A stretch of 11,717 bases of DNA, taken from NCBI GenBank assembly GCA_902764045.1, contig CACWUI010000050.1, forward strand, positions 1 through 11,717, given 5' to 3'. The position numbers were made by a program, and so were the translations under genes. The notes beneath the pieces were generated by a model. That model did not search any database and was not told the origin of the DNA. It worked only from the letters and a program-made list of their open reading frames with translations. Source of the DNA: an uncultured Lachnospiraceae bacterium. Lineage in GTDB: Bacteria > Bacillota > Clostridia > Lachnospirales > Lachnospiraceae. Below, piece after piece: positions 7,352 through 11,717 of the stretch. Within the stretch, counting starts at the first letter, position 1. Each line of letters begins with the position of its first letter.

Positions 7352-8834
7352 AAAGCCTTCCGCACCATAATCTTTCGCATATGCCCAGATCTTTCGTAAA
7401 AGATCCGTCATCCGAAACCGCAACAACATTTCTTCCCTCGGGACGGTAAATGTATCCGCCTGATCTGACTGCTTCTTTTATGCTGCCGTAGGAAACCTCT
7501 CCCAAAGGTGCAGCACTTTTATCAAATGCGCTTCCGTAATAAAAAGCCTTATCCTTTGTATAGACATACCCGCCGTCATTTTGCACGTATAAAAGATCTG
7601 TTATTGTACCATCTCCGGACATATCGGAAACTTCCTTTCCGGATATCTTTTTCAAAGTCCCTTCGGAGTTGAGATACAGTGCGGTTTTTTTGTGATCATT
7701 CCATATGAGGCTGCCCGGCATATAACTGTTATCAAGGCTTCTTCTGTCATTGGTCCTGCCTCTGTCTGTCACGGCACATGATATGTTTTGGGAGTCTGCC
7801 AGATATACGACTCTGTTTACATCGTCATAGCACACCCTTGCGTCTGACCCCTTTGAAGAACCGATATCAACAAACTCACCGGATGTCAGGTCATACATAT
7901 GAATCCTTCCGGAGCTGATAAAACATATTCTGTCCGCGTCATGAGAACCGTTTACTGCTCTGTCTGCTTTTTTGAAATAATTATTGCACCATATATCCTC
8001 TATAAGTATGTCATCAATGTCATCTGCTATTTTGATTTTGGCTGAAAGATCCGATAACTCCCTTTTATACAGAGCATCATTACTGTTTCGTGTTATCAGA
8101 GAGCCCGTTTTTGAATAAAAATATACTGAATCAACGGCCTCCTCCAGCCGGTCTGTATTGTCAGTCTCAAAATCACAGCACCAGAAAGAGGTATTGCCGG
8201 TTCCCAATTCACCGGCTTCGGAAATGTACTTGATACCGATCATCCCGTTTGAAGAAAGCTTTTCCATGGGTTCACCGTCATTTTTCCATACAAACAGTTT
8301 GTAATTATCCTGTTCGGTAGAGGGATCATAAAGTGCACACGCAAAATAATTACCGTTATCATCACTCATTGTATTATCAACCATATATCCTTTTGATGAA
8401 ACAAGTCCCTCTATGGCGTCCGATCTGTAAAATCTTGATCCGTCACCGCTGAAAAACACATTTTTTGATTCCCCCACTTTCTCCGCATCTGCACCGGACA
8501 TCCTGTAATAATTGCCCTCGGCAGCATAAAAAACTTCATTGTTGTAGTCGGGGGCAGGCCGGTAATTCCTGATAACATTTATTGAAACGATGGCCACAAC
8601 TCCCGCCGCTGCTGCGATGGCAAGAGGAATGATCATCTTACGATAATTAACCTTTTTTTCTTCTTTTTCAGGTTCGGAAGAAATGCTTTTTCCGGATTCA
8701 TATGTTTTTTCAGTCGAATCCTCGTACTCTTTCCTTCGTCTGTTGTAGTCATCCGTATGGTCTTCTATCTGCGGTCCGTCGCAGTAAGGACATACATTAC
8801 CTGGTATATTTCTCCCGCATTTCGGACAAATCAT
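7350..8834 (-). CDS. Zinc-ribbon, single-TM protein with extracytoplasmic propeller-like domain
   Basis: A 494-residue membrane protein of unknown function. Residues 3-18 form a short zinc ribbon (CPKC at 3-6, CPYC at 15-18). A highly charged linker (19-65) comes next, then one hydrophobic segment around 67-88 (MIIPLAIAAAAGVVAIVSIN), with a basic stretch KKVNYRK just before it, which predicts N-terminus inside. The remaining ~400 residues would be outside the membrane. They show recurring beta strands with turns such as SGDGSRFYRSD, SKTGSLITRN, SSGRIHMYDL and NSEGTLKKIS, like a divergent beta-propeller. No enzyme motif is visible. The ATG at 8834 is preceded by AAAAGGAA, which overlaps the glyS stop region; the gap to glyS is 11 bases, so the genes are probably cotranscribed. 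Zinc-ribbon/TM proteins of this layout in Firmicutes often sense or scaffold envelope processes, but that is only an analogy. Confidence 0.78.
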   Translation of the reverse strand: MICPKCGRNIPGNVCPYCDGPQIEDHTDDYNRRRKEYEDSTEKTYESGKSISSEPEKEEKKVNYRKMIIPLAIAAAAGVVAIVSINVIRNYRPAPDYNNEVFYAAEGNYYRMSGADAEKVGESKNVFFSGDGSRFYRSDAIEGLVSSKGYMVDNTMSDDNGNYFACALYDPSTEQDNYKLFVWKNDGEPMEKLSSNGMIGIKYISEAGELGTGNTSFWCCDFETDNTDRLEEAVDSVYFYSKTGSLITRNSNDALYKRELSDLSAKIKIADDIDDILIEDIWCNNYFKKADRAVNGSHDADRICFISSGRIHMYDLTSGEFVDIGSSKGSDARVCYDDVNRVVYLADSQNISCAVTDRGRTNDRRSLDNSYMPGSLIWNDHKKTALYLNSEGTLKKISGKEVSDMSGDGTITDLLYVQNDGGYVYTKDKAFYYGSAFDKSAAPLGEVSYGSIKEAVRSGGYIYRPEGRNVVAVSDDGSFTKDLGICERLWCGRL

Positions 8835-8845
8835 GGCAATTCCTT

Positions 8846-10234
8846 TTAAAAGTCAAATTTATCAGCGAAATAATCCTTTAGATCGTCAATGCTGATCCTT
8901 TCCTGCTGCATGGTGTCACGGTCTCTGACAGTAACGCAGTTGTCTTCTTCCGAATCAAAATCATAAGTGACACAGAAGGGTGTTCCTATCTCATCCTGTC
9001 TTCTGTAACGCTTACCGATGTTTCCTCTGTCGTCAAACTCGCAGTTATACATCTTCGAAAGCTCTGTATATACTGCCTCCGCTTTTTCATTAAGTTTCTT
9101 TGACAAGGGAAGAACGCCTATCTTTACAGGAGCAAGGGCAGGATGGAAATGTAAAACGGTCCTTACATCGCCTTCCTCGATCTCTTCCTCGTCATATGCC
9201 GCACAAAGAAATGCAAGGGTCACTCTGTCAGCTCCCAGGGACGGTTCTATAACGTAAGGAACATACTTTTCGTTTGTCTCATCATCAAAATACTGAAGAT
9301 CCTGTCCGCTTACCTCAATGTGACGATTCAGATCGTAGTCTGTTCTGTCGGCTATACCCCACAGTTCACCCCAGCCGAAGGGGAAGAGGAACTCAAGGTC
9401 TGTGGTGGCTTTACTGTAAAATGAAAGTTCTGCCTGGTCGTGATCACGGGCGCGCATCTCGTCCGGTTTGATCCCCAGATCCTGAAGCCACTTTATACAG
9501 AACTCTCTCCAGTAATTAAACCACTCAAGATCCGTACCGGGCTTGCAGAAAAATTCCAATTCCATCTGCTCGAACTCTCTCGTCCTGAATGTGAAGTTTC
9601 CAGGAGTGATCTCATTTCGGAAAGATTTACCTATCTGGCCGATACCGAAGGGTACTTTTTTTCTGGATGTTCTTTGCACATTCTTAAAATTGACAAATAT
9701 GCCCTGGGCCGTCTCCGGCCTTAAATAAACCGTGTTTTTAGCATCCTCTGTCACACCCTGGAAGGTTTTAAACATGAGATTGAACTGCCTTATCTCCGTA
9801 AAATCCTTAGCTCCGCAGGAAGGGCAGGCAATGCCGTGCTCCTTTATGTAGTTTTCCATCTCTTCGTTGGACCATCCGTCAACGGAAGACTCCAGCTCTA
9901 TCTTATTGTCAAACGCCCACTCTTCAATGATCTTATCAGCACGATGGCGCTCATGACATTCTTTGCAATCCATTAAAGGATCGGAAAAACCGCCTAAATG
10001 TCCCGACGCTTCCCATGTCTGGGGGTTCATCAGTATTGCACAGTCCACACCCACATTATAAGGACTTTCCTGGATAAACTTTTTCCACCATGCCGCCTTT
10101 ACATTGTTTTTAAGTTCAACACCCAGATTTCCGTAATCCCATGTATTTGCCAGACCACCGTAAATCTCGGATCCGGGATACACAAATCCTCTCGCCTTTG
10201 CAAGTGCCACGATCTTTTCCATTGTCTTTTCCAT
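8846..10234 (-). CDS. glyS: Glycyl-tRNA synthetase, dimeric (alpha2, eukaryote/archaea-like) type
   Basis: A cytosolic class II enzyme that charges tRNA-Gly; 462 residues is normal for the single-chain bacterial dimeric form (also called glyQS), distinct from the E. coli alpha2beta2 glyQ/glyS pair. The N-terminus has GFVYPGSEIYGGLANTWDYG. A zinc site is visible as C90xxC93 and C137xxC140. RPETAQGIF (172-180), motif 2 with FRNEITP (205-211) and FRTREFEQMELEFF (216-229), and motif 3 EPSLGADRVTLAFL (330-343) are intact. The C-terminal anticodon domain starts near APVKIGVLPLSKK (368-380). The ATG at 10234 has AAGGGAGA 11 bases upstream; the alternative Met5 would be too far from it. It leads a four-gene run, with the next gene 11 bases downstream. 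No glycine T-box precedes it. Confidence 0.97.
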   Translation of the reverse strand: MEKTMEKIVALAKARGFVYPGSEIYGGLANTWDYGNLGVELKNNVKAAWWKKFIQESPYNVGVDCAILMNPQTWEASGHLGGFSDPLMDCKECHERHRADKIIEEWAFDNKIELESSVDGWSNEEMENYIKEHGIACPSCGAKDFTEIRQFNLMFKTFQGVTEDAKNTVYLRPETAQGIFVNFKNVQRTSRKKVPFGIGQIGKSFRNEITPGNFTFRTREFEQMELEFFCKPGTDLEWFNYWREFCIKWLQDLGIKPDEMRARDHDQAELSFYSKATTDLEFLFPFGWGELWGIADRTDYDLNRHIEVSGQDLQYFDDETNEKYVPYVIEPSLGADRVTLAFLCAAYDEEEIEEGDVRTVLHFHPALAPVKIGVLPLSKKLNEKAEAVYTELSKMYNCEFDDRGNIGKRYRRQDEIGTPFCVTYDFDSEEDNCVTVRDRDTMQQERISIDDLKDYFADKFDF

Positions 10235-10278
10235 TGTAGGTAAATCTCCCTTGTTTATTATTATTCTATATTTTTATA

Positions 10279-10307
10279 ATTTTAAACCTTTTTAATATGC
10301 TTTACAA
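10279..10307 (-). promoter_or_regulatory. Putative sigma-A promoter for the glyS operon
   Basis: On the minus strand there is TTGTAA (10307-10302), a 17-base spacer, then TAAAAT (10284-10279), with the glyS start 45 bases further on. The -35 hexamer and spacing match those of the pheS promoter exactly. The predicted leader is about 35-40 bases. The DNA is AT-rich, so other -10 choices (for example TATAAA slightly downstream) are possible. Confidence 0.5.
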
Positions 10308-10340
10308 GGAAATAATGGCTTTAACAACCCATGTTTTTTA

Positions 10341-10358
10341 GAAAAAATGCGTTTTTTC
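10341..10358. repeat. Perfect 7-bp inverted repeat at the -35 region of the plus-strand promoter
   Basis: GAAAAAA-TGCG-TTTTTTC lies in the 173-base divergent gap, across the place where a -35 box for the plus-strand promoter would sit. It could be an operator, or simply A/T tracts. No T-run terminator reading is convincing for either flanking gene. Confidence 0.3.
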
Positions 10359-10364
10359 GGCAAC

Positions 10365-10375
10365 TGTGATATAAT
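10365..10375 (+). promoter_or_regulatory. Putative extended -10 promoter for the MraY-like gene
   Basis: TGTGATATAAT contains a perfect TATAAT (10370-10375) with an extended -10 TG one base upstream. No TTGACA-like box is found at 16-18 bases, which is typical for extended -10 promoters. Transcription would start near 10382, giving a leader of about 26 bases before the TTG start at 10408. Confidence 0.6.
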
Positions 10376-10390
10376 CTTGCAAAGTATCGG

Positions 10391-10410
10391 AAAGAGGTTA
10401 ATAAGTTTTG
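10391..10410 (+). promoter_or_regulatory. Ribosome binding site and TTG start of the MraY-like gene
   Basis: AAAGAGG (10391-10397), 10 bases, then TTG (10408-10410). No ATG or GTG in frame lies near this site, so TTG is the best start. Confidence 0.55.
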
Positions 10411-11370
10411 TTTGCACATATTTTTAGTTCGGCAGGATTTGGTCCCGTAACCGCCGTAGGTATTGCATTTATGTTTATCGGATGTTTTATGGTTCTGAAC
10501 CGGGGATTGTCTTTTCTTCCTGCCGACGGCGGCCGTGATGTCACGGGAGGTAAATATTCAAAAGGTAAGCCTACTGGCGCGGGTATCATTATGATACTTT
10601 TTTTTGATGTGGCTGTTCTGCTTTTTTCATCCATATCTTTGGAACTTTTTATTTATATAATGCTCGTCACCGCAGAAATGGTGACCGGTTTTTGGGATGA
10701 CTGTTCAAAAACAGAATGGGGACGTTTAAAAAAAGGACTATTTGACCTGGCGATAAGCATACTTTTTGCCATCACTTACCTGGGCTTTAATCCCAACACT
10801 TTTCAGTTTGCCGTTTCGGAATACACCGTGCGGATCCCCGTGGTTATTTACGGGATACTTATTGTCATTCTTGCCTGGACCAGCATAAACGTCACCAACT
10901 GCGCCGACGGTGTCGACGGGCTCACTGGATGCTTAAGCTGTGTTACCTTTATTTCCATAATGGCGCTGCTCCGCCATTACGAAATAGATCCGGGCTTCAG
11001 AAGCGCCGTGCTGTTTATGATCATCGGTCTTTTAGCTTATCTGTGGTACAATTCCTCACCAAGCCGTCTTATGATGGGTGATGCAGGCTCACGTTCCATA
11101 GGTCTGTTCCTGGCCATAGCCATAGTAAAGACACACCACCCGCTGTTGTATCTGCTTCTTGCGATCGTAATTATCATTGACGGCGGACTGGGACTTATAA
11201 AAATAACGTTGATAAAAGCAACTCACAACAGTTCTTTCATGTCATTTTTAAGAACTCCCGTACATGATCATTGCAGGAAGGTTTTCAAATGGTCAGATAC
11301 CCAGGTGGTTGTACGTTTTACTGCAGTTCAGGCTCTTATATGCCTGGGTGTGGTCTGTTATATATATTAG
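10408..11370 (+). CDS. MraY/WecA-family polyprenyl-phosphate phosphoglycosyl transferase (MraY paralogue)
   Basis: An integral membrane enzyme of 320 residues with about ten hydrophobic segments. The family transfers a sugar-1-phosphate from a UDP-sugar to undecaprenyl-phosphate. Visible motifs are the catalytic Asp pair in GFWDDCSK (D97, D98), NVTNCADGVDGL (161-172, matching MraY NxxNxxDGxDGL), MMGDAGSRSIG (222-232, D225 in the metal/nucleotide site) and TPVHDHC (283-289), followed by the MraY-like VVVRF. The usual HHH of MraY is H-D-H here (286-288). The N-terminal loop GGRDVTGGKYSKGKPTGAG (41-59) replaces the KxGTPTMGG of true MraY. The start is a TTG at 10408 with AAAGAGG 10 bases upstream; the next Met is residue 22, within the first membrane helix. 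It is not in a mur/dcw setting but precedes a sugar transferase, so I infer a role in surface polysaccharide or a glycan lipid, sugar unknown. Confidence 0.85.
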   Translation: MFAHIFSSAGFGPVTAVGIAFMFIGCFMVLNRGLSFLPADGGRDVTGGKYSKGKPTGAGIIMILFFDVAVLLFSSISLELFIYIMLVTAEMVTGFWDDCSKTEWGRLKKGLFDLAISILFAITYLGFNPNTFQFAVSEYTVRIPVVIYGILIVILAWTSINVTNCADGVDGLTGCLSCVTFISIMALLRHYEIDPGFRSAVLFMIIGLLAYLWYNSSPSRLMMGDAGSRSIGLFLAIAIVKTHHPLLYLLLAIVIIIDGGLGLIKITLIKATHNSSFMSFLRTPVHDHCRKVFKWSDTQVVVRFTAVQALICLGVVCYIY

Positions 11371-11387
11371 ATTAATTTGCCATTGGC

Positions 11388-11406
11388 GTCTTATTACAGA
11401 TAAGAC
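11388..11406 (+). repeat. 7-bp inverted repeat just before the sugar transferase ribosome site
   Basis: GTCTTAT-TACAG-ATAAGAC would form a hairpin in the mRNA two bases before GGAGG (11409-11413). No T-run follows, so it is not an intrinsic terminator. It could tune translation of the downstream gene relative to the MraY-like gene, or be chance. Confidence 0.35.
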
Positions 11407-11418
11407 TTGGAGGCTGCA

Positions 11419-11717
11419 ATGTATAAAAGATTAAAAAGCGGCTGGGCAAAGCATCTGGACTTTGTTCTCTGGGATATGCTCTGCGCCGAAATCGCATATC
11501 TTTTAGCTCATATAATGCGGGCGGGAGACACTCTTCTGAGTTCTCCCCTTTACAGATATACCGCCATTTTAATTCTTGTTTCCGAGGTTTTGGTTTCCGT
11601 TTTCACTTCGTCCTTCAGGGATATATTAAAGCGGGGATACCTTAAGGAATTATGGGCGGTCATTTCCCATGTTATAAAAGTATGGGTAGTTATCTTTTTC
11701 ATGATGTTTTTGCTGAA
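11419..11717 (+). CDS. Polyprenyl glycosylphosphotransferase (sugar transferase), N-terminal part cut by window end
   Basis: The first 99 residues of a membrane protein that starts MYKRLKSGWAKHLDFVLWDM and has hydrophobic segments at ~13-34, ~48-63 and ~81-99 with basic loops (FRDILKRGYLKELW at 65-78). This matches the N-terminal multi-helix region of WcaJ/CpsE-like enzymes that start exopolysaccharide repeat units by moving a sugar-1-phosphate onto undecaprenyl-phosphate. The catalytic bacterial sugar transferase domain would lie beyond the window. The ATG at 11419 has a strong TTGGAGG five bases upstream. It follows the MraY-like gene by 48 bases on the same strand, so the two are probably cotranscribed in a surface glycan locus. 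Membership is inferred from the N-terminus alone. Confidence 0.72.
   Translation, partial: MYKRLKSGWAKHLDFVLWDMLCAEIAYLLAHIMRAGDTLLSSPLYRYTAILILVSEVLVSVFTSSFRDILKRGYLKELWAVISHVIKVWVVIFFMMFLL

Noticed and set aside
10235..10407. Glycine T-box or other riboswitch upstream of glyS
   Set aside because: The 173-base gap has no TGGNACCGCG-like antiterminator motif and no terminator stem with a T-run; it is divergent promoter DNA.
1..11717. CRISPR arrays, tRNA or rRNA genes, insertion sequences, intrinsic terminators
   Set aside because: I saw no regularly spaced repeats, cloverleaf-like segments, transposase motifs, or GC stem plus T-run in the gaps.

Overview
The window looks like a chromosomal segment of a moderately AT-rich Clostridia bacterium, most likely a Lachnospiraceae member (Butyrivibrio/Roseburia-like; inferred, not proven). 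The reasons are a Firmicutes-type pheS-pheT pair, a dimeric eukaryote-like glycyl-tRNA synthetase, AGGAG-type ribosome sites, TTG starts, and two adjacent large proteins that I recall as Lachnospiraceae/Clostridiales families of unknown function (Pfam-style names DUF5717 and DUF5716, from memory).

Layout. Positions 1-575 (minus) are GC-rich (41 of 60 bases G+C at 1-60, 45 of 60 at 361-420, against 26 of 60 at 2641-2700). They hold a fragment of a GH78 alpha-L-rhamnosidase joined in frame to about 38 residues of MoaA. This patchwork is spliced onto pheT, which is recognisable only for its first ~204 residues (1172 down to about 561). It is most likely an assembly chimera or a broken contig end. 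pheS follows upstream at 1191-2210, with its own promoter in a 63-base gap. Positions 2274-10234 (minus) form a tight four-gene run transcribed glyS -> Zn-ribbon/TM/propeller-like protein -> 1003-aa scaffold-like protein -> 674-aa divergent Hsp70-like protein, with gaps of 11, 13 and 26 bases. A 173-base divergent promoter region (10235-10407) separates this from the plus-strand genes: a MraY/WecA-family phosphoglycosyl transferase paralogue (10408-11370) and the N-terminus of a polyprenyl glycosylphosphotransferase cut by the window end (11419 onward).

How the genes fit together. glyS and pheST are housekeeping translation genes. The plus-strand pair points to an exopolysaccharide or cell-surface glycan locus continuing to the right, since both would transfer sugar-phosphates to a polyprenyl-phosphate carrier. 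The unexplained part is the three-gene cassette behind glyS. It comprises a membrane-anchored protein with a cytoplasmic zinc ribbon and a large outside domain, a huge soluble protein with beta domains at both ends of a long helical body, and an actin/Hsp70-fold protein that keeps an Hsp70-like beta substrate domain but carries a TPR-like C-terminus. I infer that they work as one system, perhaps a specialised chaperone or envelope-sensing complex; nothing in the sequence proves this.
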